The translations under genes and the position numbers were made by a program. Shown here in pieces: positions 1 to 7,317 of a stretch of DNA of 37,327 nucleotides. The stretch covers positions 1 to 37,327 of the forward strand of contig JAQUYA010000022.1 in the NCBI GenBank assembly GCA_028692055.1. Reading direction: 5' to 3'. Numbering within the stretch: position 1 is the stretch's first letter; every line of letters begins with the position of its first letter. Source of the DNA: Lachnospiraceae bacterium. Lineage in GTDB: Bacteria > Bacillota > Clostridia > Lachnospirales > Lachnospiraceae. The notes below the pieces were generated by a model. The model was given only the letters and a program-made list of their open reading frames with translations. It ran no database searches and was not told where the DNA came from.

Positions 1-10
1 ATAATAAAAC

Positions 11-66
11 AGAAATCCCGGAGTTACTTGCACTTGAGCCAAGTAATTCCGGGATTTTCTTTTTAT
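11..66. terminator. Strong Rho-independent terminator, probably bidirectional
   Basis: A long inverted repeat (arms 11-30 and 40-60, core AAATCCCGGA / TCCGGGATTT) is followed on the plus side by a T-rich tract, and the minus side is also T-rich. It could end the minus-strand sigH transcription unit and a gene entering from the left. The stretch 67-232 between it and the first gene is AT-rich and shows nothing else I recognise. Confidence 0.85.
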
Positions 67-232
67 TTCATACGCTTTTATCCTAAAAAATAAATATATT
101 CTGATATTTCAATTATATCGTCCACATTTTATCCACATTATGTTGATAATTTGTAAACTTATCATTATATTACTCAAAGTTCTACATATTTCAAAAAGTT
201 ATCTGTTTATTTATATTTTTATTTGGACAACA

Positions 233-538
233 TTAAAAATATATCTTATGCACCCTTTGTAAAATCAAGTCAACCCTATTATCTGTCTCATATGTCCTTA
301 TGATTTCCTCTGCTTTTTCGATTTGTGCATTATTAACACACAAAACACAGTGCTCTCTGTGATCCCCAAACAAATGTTTCCATATATTTGGTCTTTCCCA
401 TTTTTCAAAATAAGAAATTCGGCTTTTCAGAAAAAGGCTTTCAATTTCCTTTTTCACTTCCATATCCGTTATCCTGCATAAAGCAATTTCATTGTGTACC
501 TTCACATCTGAAAAAGTAATTTGACCCATATCGTTCAC
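233..538 (-). CDS. Small unknown protein, possibly DUF2007-like
   Basis: This encodes 101 residues with no signal peptide or membrane segment. The middle (about residues 40-80) has the flavour of DUF2007-type 'putative signal transducing' proteins: a short region around FEKW, then HCVLCVNNAQIEKAEEII, where a strand is followed by a helix that would count positions in a ferredoxin-like fold. That link is weak. The start is a GTG at 536-538, chosen because an AAAGG Shine-Dalgarno lies about six bases upstream, whereas the ATG three codons later is too far away. It lies 13 bases after sigH on the same strand, so it is probably the last gene of that unit. Function unknown. Confidence 0.6.
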   Translation of the reverse strand: MNDMGQITFSDVKVHNEIALCRITDMEVKKEIESLFLKSRISYFEKWERPNIWKHLFGDHREHCVLCVNNAQIEKAEEIIRTYETDNRVDLILQRVHKIYF

Positions 539-551
539 ACGATCACCTTTC

Positions 552-1172
552 CTATTTCTTCCATTGAATTACTTTTTTTAATTTTCCTTTAAGCCGCTGC
601 AATGCATTATCTGTCGATTTTTCATCTTTTCCAAGTACTTTTGCAATCTGTACATAACTCATTCCGGTTACATACAAATCCAAAACTTCTTTTTCAAAAG
701 CACTTAATTCCTTTTCAATCATCTGTTCCAAATTTGCAACATTCTCTTTATCAATCAGTAATTCTTCTGGATTTAGCTCTGCTTCGGAAACCAATGCATT
801 TAATAAGGTTGCATCTTCTGGATTTCCATTTTCAGCTGTGTAGCTGCTGTATAGTGAAACATAGGTGTTAAGTGGTGCATGCTTCTGTCGTCTGGATGCC
901 TGTACTGCTGTGTACATCTGCCTTGAAATACACAAATCTGCAAAAGTAAAGAAGCTCGCATCGCGTCCACTGTCGTAATCACGGACTGCCTTGAACAGAC
1001 CTATCATGCCTTCCTGAATCAAATCATCATTATCCGCACCAAGTATAAACATTGCTTTCGCCTTGCTGCGAACCAGATTCTTATATTTGTCCATAATGAA
1101 ATCCGTAATAGCCGATTCACCTTCCCGTAATCTTACGATAAGTTCTTCGTCTTTTAACTCATTATACTGCAT
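552..1172 (-). CDS. sigH: RNA polymerase sigma factor SigH (Spo0H)
   Basis: Alternative sigma-70-family factor, about 206 aa, which in Firmicutes directs transition-state and early sporulation genes. Region 2 is visible as DDLIQEGMIGLFKAVRDYD followed by FFTFADLCISRQMYTAVQ. Region 4 is the C-terminal helix-turn-helix around LSAFEKEVLDLYVTGMSYVQIAKVLGKDEKSTDNAL (split here only for description). Its position after cysS-mrnC-rlmB matches the classical Firmicutes order, which supports SigH over other sigma factors. I take the ATG at 1172 because GAGG lies six bases upstream; an upstream in-frame TTG at 1184 is less likely. There is no terminator between rlmB and this gene, so it may be partly read through from the cysteine T-box unit. 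Confidence 0.93.
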   Translation of the reverse strand: MQYNELKDEELIVRLREGESAITDFIMDKYKNLVRSKAKAMFILGADNDDLIQEGMIGLFKAVRDYDSGRDASFFTFADLCISRQMYTAVQASRRQKHAPLNTYVSLYSSYTAENGNPEDATLLNALVSEAELNPEELLIDKENVANLEQMIEKELSAFEKEVLDLYVTGMSYVQIAKVLGKDEKSTDNALQRLKGKLKKVIQWKK

Positions 1173-1227
1173 AGCTTCCCTCAATTCAGTGCCTCTTAAA
1201 CACTTTTTCAGATACTTTCTAATTTAT

Positions 1228-1971
1228 CTATTTCAATCTTTGCCGTACAATTTCAAAAGCCAAAACCCCAGCTGCTACCGATGCGTTCAGAGAGTCAATA
1301 TTTCCCTGCATCGGAATTGATGCAATAAAATCACATTTTTCCTTTACCAGACGACCAACACCCTCACCCTCATTTCCGATTACCATTCCAATCGGGCCCG
1401 TCAGGTTCAGGTCATACATCTTTGTACCTTCCATATCCGCACAAACAAACCACAGACCTTCTTTTTTCAGGTCTTCAATTGTTTTTGCGAGATTTGTAAC
1501 CTTTGCCACCGGTGTATAATTTAATGCGCCAGCAGATGTTCTGGCTACTGTCGCGGTCAAACCTACTGCACGATTCTTTGGAATAATAACGCCATGTGCT
1601 CCTGCAAGATTCGCTGTTCGAATAATTGCTCCCAGATTATGTGGGTCTTCAATATTATCTAATAGGAAAAGAAATGGTGCTTCTCCTTTTTCCTTTGCTG
1701 CCTGTAGCATATCTTCGACCTCTGCATACTCATAGGCCGCCGCCTGCGCGATAACACCCTGATGTTTTCCGGTTTCCGACATCTGATCCAGTCGTTCCTT
1801 TTCTACAAACTTAATCATGCAGTTCTGCTTCTTTGCTTCTCTCTTAATTGTCATGATTGGTCCGTCCTGACAACCATCCAACACATAAAGCTTGTCTATC
1901 GTCTTGCCGGAACGAAAAGCCTCGATTACCGCATTTCTTCCTTCTATTGTAAATTCAGTATATGCCGCCAT
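1228..1971 (-). CDS. rlmB: 23S rRNA (guanosine-2'-O-)-methyltransferase RlmB
   Basis: SpoU/TrmH-family methyltransferase that uses S-adenosylmethionine to 2'-O-methylate a conserved guanosine of 23S rRNA. The N-terminal substrate-binding part starts at GRNAVIEAFRSGKTIDKLYV. The SPOUT catalytic domain carries the three usual motifs: LDNIEDPHNLGAIIRTA, then IGMVIGNEGEGVGRLV, then IPMQGNIDSLNASVAAGVL. I prefer the ATG at 1971 (247 aa): it has GGAG just upstream and gives the usual family N-terminus. An in-frame ATG at 2016 would add 15 charged residues (MDRKQKEKRTTEWSN) but has no well-placed ribosome site. It sits between mrnC and sigH, the conserved Firmicutes position. Confidence 0.93.
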   Translation of the reverse strand: MAAYTEFTIEGRNAVIEAFRSGKTIDKLYVLDGCQDGPIMTIKREAKKQNCMIKFVEKERLDQMSETGKHQGVIAQAAAYEYAEVEDMLQAAKEKGEAPFLFLLDNIEDPHNLGAIIRTANLAGAHGVIIPKNRAVGLTATVARTSAGALNYTPVAKVTNLAKTIEDLKKEGLWFVCADMEGTKMYDLNLTGPIGMVIGNEGEGVGRLVKEKCDFIASIPMQGNIDSLNASVAAGVLAFEIVRQRLK

Positions 1972-2046
1972 ATTACTCCATTCTGTAGTTCTTTTCTCTT
2001 TCTGCTTTCTATCCATTTCATAAAGAACTATCCTGTTTATTATTTG

Positions 2047-2067
2047 AAGACACTTTGAAAGTGTCTT
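2047..2067. other. Perfect 10-bp inverted repeat between mrnC and rlmB
   Basis: AAGACACTTT and AAAGTGTCTT flank a single base in the gap between mrnC and rlmB. On the minus (transcribed) strand it is not followed by a U-run, so it is not a normal terminator for this operon. It could be a processing or stability hairpin, or a weak plus-strand terminator. Role unknown. Confidence 0.45.
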
Positions 2068-2094
2068 TTACTACTTCTTTTTGACTGTGAGAGC

Positions 2095-2535
2095 TTATAT
2101 TTCCATAGCAATCTTTTCAAGTGCCGTTTTAATCAAATCAATCGCCCTATCCAAATTATCCGTTAAATACAGGTATCCCATCAATGCCTCAAAACCAGTT
2201 GCTTTGCGATAGTCACCAATGGTCGCATTCTTTGCAGAGGTGTAAGATTTCGCATTTCTGCCTCTCTTATAGACTGCCATCTCATTCTCTGTCAGGTCTT
2301 TACTAAGAGACTCCGCCATAGCTGCCTGCGTTCCTGCATTTACAATTTTACTTGTGCTCTTATGTAAACCATTGGCTGCTCGGTTTCCACGCTCCACGAT
2401 GACCGTACGAATAATCAAATCGTAAATGGAATCCCCAATATATGCCAAGGTAAGAGGCGAATATGTCTTAATATCCACCTCTGTACATTGGAACTCCTTT
2501 TTTAACTTCATTAACAAGCTTAAGCTCTCTTCCAT
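2095..2535 (-). CDS. mrnC: Mini-ribonuclease III (23S rRNA maturation)
   Basis: A 146-aa RNase III catalytic-domain protein without a double-stranded-RNA-binding domain, the defining layout of Mini-III, which trims the ends of 23S rRNA precursors. The key motif is visible near residues 27-40 as PLTLAYIGDSIYDLIIR, with the acidic residue of the family signature. A second conserved stretch is FEALMGYLYL near residue 118, where the Glu is the expected metal ligand. The start overlaps the end of cysS by 16 bases, which points to translational coupling. Its place between cysS and rlmB is the standard Firmicutes order. Confidence 0.93.
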   Translation of the reverse strand: MEESLSLLMKLKKEFQCTEVDIKTYSPLTLAYIGDSIYDLIIRTVIVERGNRAANGLHKSTSKIVNAGTQAAMAESLSKDLTENEMAVYKRGRNAKSYTSAKNATIGDYRKATGFEALMGYLYLTDNLDRAIDLIKTALEKIAMEI

Positions 2536-3929
2536 TTAACACCTTCACGAGTATCTTCCAATACAATACCTTTGTTTAATAATTCATCTCTGATTTCATC
2601 TGCACGTGCAAAATTCTTATCTTTTCTTGCCTGCTGCCTGTCTGCAATCAGCTTCTCTATATCAGCATCTAACATTTCAGCCTGTTTGTCAATGATTAAG
2701 CCACAGATATCTGCCAGTTCTTTCATTTCTGCAAAAACGGCTTCTGTCAATGCTTTTGAACTTTCTGCATTCACATTGGTATTAGACCATTTTACCAGAT
2801 CAAAGATTGCCGCAATTGCATCTGCGGTATTAAAATCATCGTCCATGGCTGCATCGAACTGTGTAACATACATCTGTGCTTCCTCGAAAAGCTTTGCCTC
2901 ATCTGCAGCAAGCTCTTCGCCCTGTGCTGTCTGTAATAGAAATTTCAAATTTTCTGCTGCTGTAATAATACGATCCAGCCCGTTCTTTGCACTTTCCATA
3001 AGGTCCGCACTGAAGTTCAATGGACTTCTGTAATGTGCCGACAGCATAAAGAATCGAAGTACCTGTAAATCATATTTCTCACTGATATCACGAACTGTGA
3101 AAAAGTTTCCAAGAGATTTGCTCATTTTTCTATTATCGATATTTAAAAATGCATTATGCATCCAATATTTTGCAAATTCTCTGCCGTTTGCTGCTTCACT
3201 CTGTGCAATTTCATTTTCGTGATGAGGAAATATAAGATCTTCACCACCTGCATGAATATCAATCTCATCTCCAAGGTATTTCTTACTCATAACCGAACAC
3301 TCAATATGCCAGCCTGGACGTCCCTTGCAATAGTCAGAGTCCCAATATGGTTCCCCTTCTTTCTTTGGTTTCCATAAAACGAAATCCAACGGATCTTCCT
3401 TCTGGTCTTCCCCAGAAACCAGCAACGCTCGATTGCCGCCACGTAAATCATCAATATTTTTATGGGAAAGCTTTCCATACTCTTTAAAGCTCCTGGTTCT
3501 GTAATACACGGTGCCGTCTGCTGCGACATATGCATGTTCCTTTTCAATCAGTGTTCCAATCATATCCAGCATGCCGCAGATTTCCTGAGTTGCCAATGGA
3601 TGTGTCGTTGCAGGTTTTACATTGAGTGCCTCCATATCTTTCTTGCATTCTGCAATATAACGCTCTGAAATAACAGTAGAATCCACACCTTCTGCAATTG
3701 CCTGCTTGATAATCTTATCGTCTACATCAGTAAAATTACTTACGTAATTTACTTCATAGCCCTTATGTTCCATATATCTGCGAACCGTATCAAATACAAT
3801 CATCGGCCGGGCATTTCCAATGTGAATCAAATTGTATACCGTAGGTCCACATACATACATGCGTACCTTTCCCGGTTCCAATGGTATGAATTCTTCTTTT
3901 CTTCTGGATAACGTATTAAATATTTTCAT
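2520..3929 (-). CDS. cysS: Cysteine--tRNA ligase
   Basis: Class I aminoacyl-tRNA synthetase of about 469 aa, charging tRNA-Cys. Visible signatures are CGPTVYNLIHIGNARP (zinc Cys plus the HIGH-like motif HIGN), GWHIECSVMS with the second zinc Cys, HHENEIAQSEA with the zinc His/Glu, and KMSKSLGNF as the KMSKS loop. The C-terminal anticodon-binding part (LIADRQQARKDKNFARADEIR) is complete. The start is the ATG at 3929, giving MKIFNTLSR. An in-frame upstream ATG at 3965 would only translate the palindromic leader (YATKGRRWEL). The gene lies behind cysE and is covered by the cysteine T-box leader at 4733-4970. The cysE-cysS spacer consists entirely of the dispersed repeat at 3927-3993. Confidence 0.97.
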   Translation of the reverse strand: MKIFNTLSRRKEEFIPLEPGKVRMYVCGPTVYNLIHIGNARPMIVFDTVRRYMEHKGYEVNYVSNFTDVDDKIIKQAIAEGVDSTVISERYIAECKKDMEALNVKPATTHPLATQEICGMLDMIGTLIEKEHAYVAADGTVYYRTRSFKEYGKLSHKNIDDLRGGNRALLVSGEDQKEDPLDFVLWKPKKEGEPYWDSDYCKGRPGWHIECSVMSKKYLGDEIDIHAGGEDLIFPHHENEIAQSEAANGREFAKYWMHNAFLNIDNRKMSKSLGNFFTVRDISEKYDLQVLRFFMLSAHYRSPLNFSADLMESAKNGLDRIITAAENLKFLLQTAQGEELAADEAKLFEEAQMYVTQFDAAMDDDFNTADAIAAIFDLVKWSNTNVNAESSKALTEAVFAEMKELADICGLIIDKQAEMLDADIEKLIADRQQARKDKNFARADEIRDELLNKGIVLEDTREGVKWKRA

Positions 3930-3993
3930 ATTTAGCTCCCATCTGCGACCTTTGGTCGCGTACAAATCAAGGGGTTGAAAGTTTCTTTCAACC
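3927..3993 (-). repeat. Dispersed palindromic leader element, copy A (upstream of cysS)
   Basis: Read on the minus strand, the element has two hairpins. The first is GTTGAAAG-AAA-CTTTCAAC (3974-3992); the second is GCGACC-AAA-GGTCGC (3944-3958). The second is followed by AGATGGGAG, which supplies the Shine-Dalgarno, and the ATG of cysS lies 15 nt after the palindrome. The element fills the whole gap between the cysE stop and the cysS start. A copy almost identical over its full length lies at 35993-36059, and a core-only copy at 12568-12609. Function unknown; it may act at translation or be a small inserted repeat. Confidence 0.85.
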
Positions 3994-3994
3994 T

Positions 3995-4675
3995 TTACTC
4001 CTTTATTGTAATTTCTTTTTTCAGTTCTTTCAATTCCTGCTCTATTTCAATTAACTTATTGGTTAATGCACTGTTTTCATAGCGCAATGCTGCGATGTCC
4101 TCTTTCACCGGATCTGGTAAATGAATCTGATCCATTTCCTCACGTGGCAGCATCTGATTATTTCTCTTCACCACACGTCCCGGTACACCGACTACGGTTG
4201 AGTTTGGGGGAACTTCTTCCAAAACTACACTTCCAGCACCGATTTTAGAATTTTCTCCAATGGTAAAGGAACCTAACACCTTTGCTCCGGCACTAATCAT
4301 TACATTATCGCCAATCGTCGGGTGACGTTTGCCATGTTCTTTTCCGGTACCTCCTAAGGTAACTCCCTGGTATAGTGTAACATTATTGCCCACAATGGCT
4401 GTTTCTCCAATTATAACACCATTTCCATGATCGATAAAGAATCCTGCACCAATTTGTGCCCCCGGATGTATCTCAATCCCAGTCTTGCGGACTCCTCGCT
4501 GGGATACCCATCTCGCTAAAAAATAATGTCTTTTTCCATAAAGTTTATGTGCCACCCGGTAATGCATCATTACCTTAAAGCTCGGATAGAGAAACACCTC
4601 CATGGACGAATGAATCGCCGGATCTCGCTCTCGAATTACTTTAATTTCTTCCCTTATTTTATTTATAATTCCCAT
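3995..4675 (-). CDS. cysE: Serine O-acetyltransferase
   Basis: Catalyses acetyl-CoA + L-serine to O-acetylserine, the first committed step of cysteine synthesis. It has about 226 residues: an N-terminal helical part (REEIKVIRERDPAIHSSMEVFLYPSF), then a left-handed beta-helix of hexapeptide repeats from HPGAQIGAGFFIDHGNGVIIG to GAGSVVLEEVPPNSTVVG. The catalytic His is in FIDHG and the GVTLGGTGKEHGKRHP loop is typical. The C-terminal 30 residues form a probable coiled coil (ENSALTNKLIEIEQELKELKKEI). I take the ATG at 4675, but an ATG at 4687 is also possible and the ribosome-site spacing is imperfect for both. It directly follows the cysteine T-box, so it should be induced when tRNA-Cys is uncharged. 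Confidence 0.95.
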   Translation of the reverse strand: MGIINKIREEIKVIRERDPAIHSSMEVFLYPSFKVMMHYRVAHKLYGKRHYFLARWVSQRGVRKTGIEIHPGAQIGAGFFIDHGNGVIIGETAIVGNNVTLYQGVTLGGTGKEHGKRHPTIGDNVMISAGAKVLGSFTIGENSKIGAGSVVLEEVPPNSTVVGVPGRVVKRNNQMLPREEMDQIHLPDPVKEDIAALRYENSALTNKLIEIEQELKELKKEITIKE

Positions 4676-4732
4676 ATTAATAACCATACCTCTCTCTCAG
4701 CCTCTTCATTTATAAAAATCAGCAAAAGAAAA

Positions 4733-4970
4733 CGCCTCTTATATCATTATAATATAAGAGGCGACTTGTCGCGGTTCCACTCTATCTTAAGAATAAATAG
4801 TATTCCTGTCTCACAATCCCGTAACGTAGGTATACGAACAAGGCTACCTGACTCTGATTCACCCTGTCAACTCCCGAATGCACTTCTGTTATTGTCGTAT
4901 CAGGAATACTTTCAGCTGGTTATATTCCCTCTCTGTCATCCTCAAATAACATACTCTCTTCGTTCAATGT
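4733..4970 (-). promoter_or_regulatory. T-box riboswitch leader, cysteine specific
   Basis: On the minus strand the T-box sequence AGAGTGGAACCGCG is at 4783-4770. It is followed by a 12-bp terminator stem (4733-4744 with 4752-4763) and a U-rich run. Upstream lies the stem I region, starting near GAACGAAGAGAG, with AGAGAGGG and GCUGAAAG elements. The specifier region GAAGUGCAUUC offers UGC (4882-4880), a cysteine codon followed by the usual A. Uncharged tRNA-Cys should stabilise the antiterminator and switch on cysE-cysS and the genes behind. The T-box itself is certain. The specifier codon was assigned by eye. Confidence 0.93.
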
Positions 4971-5010
4971 TTTTCTTCTATATAAAATATAAGATATAAA
5001 ATATAAATAT

Positions 5011-5040
5011 AGGATAATGGTATCCAACACCTTTTGTCAA
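5011..5040 (-). promoter_or_regulatory. Probable sigma-A promoter for the T-box/cysE operon
   Basis: A perfect -35 TTGACA (5040-5035) is followed after 18 bases by TATCCT (5016-5011), just upstream of the T-box leader and downstream of the ispF stop. The -10 is imperfect. Confidence 0.55.
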
Positions 5041-5074
5041 TACTTTTCGATTTTATTTCATTGGCTTTATAAGC

Positions 5075-5632
5075 CTATTGGCACTTAGAACAGCCACTGC
5101 AGCCAGCACATTTATCTGCCTCTCCGGTTGACTCTGTAACATCCATGTCCATATAATGAACCGGACTTGTCAGCATGCAGATTGCCTGCGCAGATATTCC
5201 TTCCCCATTTCCGGTAAAGCCAAGTCCTTCTTCTGTCGTTGCCTTAACATTTATCTGTTCCAGCATAATACCTAATGCATTAGCGATGTTCTGACGCATG
5301 GTATCAATATGCGGGCGCATTTTGGGCTGCTGTGCAATAATCGTTGCGTCGATATTTTCAATCAAAAAACAATTATCTTCCAACAATTCTCCCACCTTTT
5401 CCAATAATTTAATACTGGATATTCCCTTATATGCCAGGTCCGTGTCCGGAAAATGCTTTCCGATATCCCCTAATGCTGCTGCACCAAGCAATGCATCCAT
5501 AACCGCATGCAATAGTACATCTGCATCGGAATGACCTAATAACCCTTTTTCATATGGGATTGTTACACCACCTATAATCAAATCTCTGTCTTCTACCAAT
5601 CGATGTACATCGTAGCCCATTCCAATTCTCAT
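5075..5632 (-). CDS. ispF: 2-C-methyl-D-erythritol 2,4-cyclodiphosphate synthase with Cys-rich tail
   Basis: Fifth enzyme of the MEP isoprenoid pathway, which cyclises CDP-ME 2-phosphate to MEcPP with release of CMP. It has 185 residues. The metal ligands sit in MGYDVHR (Asp8, His10), and [19 protein letters not shown] and the substrate loop [11 protein letters not shown] follow. The nucleotide part is [21 protein letters not shown]. The catalytic domain ends near residue 160. After it comes a 25-residue extension, [16 protein letters not shown], closing with [11 protein letters not shown], four Cys in ten residues. IspF normally ends without such a tail, and I do not know its role; metal binding or a cysteine-sensing role in translation are both only ideas. 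The gene is immediately upstream of the cysteine-controlled operon. Confidence 0.95.
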   Translation of the reverse strand: MRIGMGYDVHRLVEDRDLIIGGVTIPYEKGLLGHSDADVLLHAVMDALLGAAALGDIGKHFPDTDLAYKGISSIKLLEKVGELLEDNCFLIENIDATIIAQQPKMRPHIDTMRQNIANALGIMLEQINVKATTEEGLGFTGNGEGISAQAICMLTSPVHYMDMDVTESTGEADKCAGCSGCSKCQ

Positions 5633-5663
5633 CTATGTCTTACCTCTCTTAATTACCAACACA

Positions 5664-5699
5664 GAAAATGTGAAACGGAATTATCCGTTTCACATTTTC
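5664..5699. terminator. Terminator between the secreted-protein gene and ispF
   Basis: A 15-bp inverted repeat (GAAAATGTGAAACGG at 5664-5678 with its complement at 5685-5699) lies in the 87-base gap after the gene at 5720-6817. The U-run is short, so termination may be partial and ispF could receive some read-through. Confidence 0.65.
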
Positions 5700-5719
5700 G
5701 CAAGTTTTTCTCTAACAAA

Positions 5720-6817
5720 TTACATATCTTTATATACCAAAGCATAGGTTGCTGTTGGATACATCGTGGAAAACGTAATGGTACTACCGGATGCATCCGC
5801 ATCCTCAAATACATTGATTGCATCCTGTCCCAGTCCAATTAACTTAAAGGTTCTTCCGCCTTTTCTCAAGTTTTCTGGAATCGTAAGCGTAAACTTGTAA
5901 GCAGTATCTGTTTTCATAATCTTATTTCTGGCCGTTGATTTATCTGTTACATTAATATTATATGCACAGCCAAGAGTATTGTCCCCAATATATGCAGCAA
6001 AAGCTTGATAGCATGCTTTTCCCTGATACTTTTTACTTGTTGTAACAATATAACCAGGATTTGGTGTCATCTCACAGGTTGCTGTATATACGCCGCCATT
6101 ATGATATTTATCCAAATCATTCCAAGGTGCTACATTATCAATCACATCATTTGCAGCAAACACATTACTAATCGTAGGATTCGTGCTATTTTGAAATTCC
6201 GATGCCAGTGCATGGGTATCAAAGATAAAACTTGTGCCTGTAGCACTGGACTGAGCCATCGCTTTCAGACTGTCCATGCTTGTATAAGGAATAGTTCCAA
6301 TCATCTCTGTAGTTACACCTGCGTTCTGAATACGGAATATCAATCTCTGACCGCTTTTGTTAAAGGTAGTCCAATCTGCAATAAATGTTGTCGTACTCAT
6401 CGTTATATACTTCAAATTACTCATAATTCCGTCTGCAGTTATCGGACCATCTGCTCCCATTGTTTTCAGTTGAAAATCTGATTTATTTGGATTGGAAAAT
6501 ACATATTTACCGACAGAAGCAATCGAACCATCAATCGTTATGGAAGCTATTTGAGCGTTTGCCCACGGGGTACTTGCCAGTTCCCAATAATCAAAATCTG
6601 GAATCGCACCGGTCCCTGTAACGTGCATATTTTGTCCACTGATTTCAAAAATAACTGCTGTTCCGTCTAGCTGGAATCTTCCATTTCCAAGTGCCGTCCA
6701 AGTATGTGCCGTTGCTGCTTTTGCATTCATTGGAAATATGCACAACATCATGGCAAGTGCCAGCGTCAATGCTAAAACTCCTTTAAAATTACGAAATATC
6801 TTTTGTTTTGTTTTCAT
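5720..6817 (-). CDS. Secreted protein of unknown function
   Basis: A 365-residue exported protein. It has a Sec signal peptide: basic MKTKQKIFRNFK, hydrophobic VLALTLALAMMLCIF, and a likely cleavage after NAKA near residue 34. The mature part is rich in Thr, Ser and Asn and looks all-beta. Residues about 80-140 (SITIDGSIASVGKYVFSN, then LKYITM) resemble the strand-turn pattern of BspA-type leucine-rich repeats, but only one or two units are present, so I do not name a family. There is no sortase motif, cell-wall-binding repeat or membrane anchor, so the protein is probably released. The ribosome site AAAGGAG is well spaced before the ATG. It stands alone between a terminator and a promoter region. 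Confidence 0.8.
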   Translation of the reverse strand: MKTKQKIFRNFKGVLALTLALAMMLCIFPMNAKAATAHTWTALGNGRFQLDGTAVIFEISGQNMHVTGTGAIPDFDYWELASTPWANAQIASITIDGSIASVGKYVFSNPNKSDFQLKTMGADGPITADGIMSNLKYITMSTTTFIADWTTFNKSGQRLIFRIQNAGVTTEMIGTIPYTSMDSLKAMAQSSATGTSFIFDTHALASEFQNSTNPTISNVFAANDVIDNVAPWNDLDKYHNGGVYTATCEMTPNPGYIVTTSKKYQGKACYQAFAAYIGDNTLGCAYNINVTDKSTARNKIMKTDTAYKFTLTIPENLRKGGRTFKLIGLGQDAINVFEDADASGSTITFSTMYPTATYALVYKDM

Positions 6818-6971
6818 TCCTGTAATCTCCTTTCGCCCCTAAAAAAACACTTTCTTATAGTTTATCCCGAAATGTCAAAATAATCAACAAATTGTGTAAT
6901 AAATCAATAAAAATTTAATAAACATAGTAAAAATCAACTGTTAAAAATGTGCTAAGAAAGCTTTCCTTTTA

Positions 6972-6999
6972 TTGCATAAACCGATAGAAATGATATGGT
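6972..6999 (+). promoter_or_regulatory. Candidate promoter for the micro-protein pair
   Basis: TTGCAT (6972-6977) and TATGGT (6994-6999) are 16 bases apart, about 40 bases before the first micro-protein start. The match is moderate. The rest of 6818-7038 is AT-rich and shows no other recognisable element. Confidence 0.35.
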
Positions 7000-7038
7000 G
7001 TAAGCATGTAACAAATGGATAAAACAGGAGGCGAATCA

Positions 7039-7122
7039 ATGAATCTTGATATTTGGTCCATCGCTGCAATTGCAATTATTGCAGTTGGAGTAGTCGGTGG
7101 CATTTGGTTTGAACACAGATAA
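7039..7122 (+). CDS. 27-aa single-helix membrane micro-protein
   Basis: ATG with a near-perfect ribosome site (CAGGAGG, seven bases upstream) opens a 27-codon frame ending in TAA. The product is MNLDIWS, then a hydrophobic run of about 16 residues (IAAIAIIAVGVVGGIW), then a charged end FEHR. This is the layout of a one-pass inner-membrane small protein or a type I toxin-like peptide. It lies 34 bases before a second small frame of the same design, and the two share a terminator at 7276. It is too short for automated gene callers. Function unknown. Confidence 0.65.
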   Translation: MNLDIWSIAAIAIIAVGVVGGIWFEHR

Positions 7123-7156
7123 CAAATTAATCAAAAGGGGAAAAGGAGCAAGAACT

Positions 7157-7252
7157 ATGAGTATAGGTGGAATTATTATTTTAGCAGTGGTTATTGTATC
7201 ACTAATCGGCTGTCTGGTAGTTGGCATCATGGATAACAAGAAACAACATTAA
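7157..7252 (+). CDS. 31-aa single-helix membrane micro-protein
   Basis: The second of the tandem pair, preceded by AAAAGGAG with a seven-base spacer. It encodes 31 residues: MSIGG, a hydrophobic core IIILAVVIVSLIGCLVVGIM, then a basic tail DNKKQH. The positive tail suggests an N-out/C-in topology. It differs in sequence from the first micro-protein but has the same architecture. A strong terminator starts 24 bases after the stop. Function unknown; a partner subunit or a small membrane peptide are possibilities. Confidence 0.65.
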   Translation: MSIGGIIILAVVIVSLIGCLVVGIMDNKKQH

Positions 7253-7275
7253 AAGAAATCAAAGAAAGAGAAATC

Positions 7276-7313
7276 AAAACCCCTTGAAAGCTTCGTACTT
7301 TCAAGGGGTTTTG
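7276..7313 (+). terminator. Rho-independent terminator after the micro-protein pair
   Basis: CCCCTTGAAAG and CTTTCAAGGGG (extended by AAA/TTT) enclose a seven-base loop and are followed by TTTTGTT. It ends the plus-strand unit and would also meet transcripts from the tRNA genes on the minus strand. Confidence 0.9.
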
Positions 7314-7317
7314 TTCG

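Noticed and set aside
2047-2067. Terminator splitting the cysS-rlmB operon
   Set aside because: The stem is good but no U-run follows on the transcribed strand, so it is listed only as an inverted repeat.
3927-3965. Extended cysS N-terminus (MYATKGRRWELN)
   Set aside because: These residues are the translated leader repeat; the family start and the ribosome site both point to the ATG at 3929.
6005-6481. Cys/Ile-rich 158-codon plus-strand frame
   Set aside because: It is antisense to the secreted-protein gene, has no ribosome site and its composition is that of a shadow frame.
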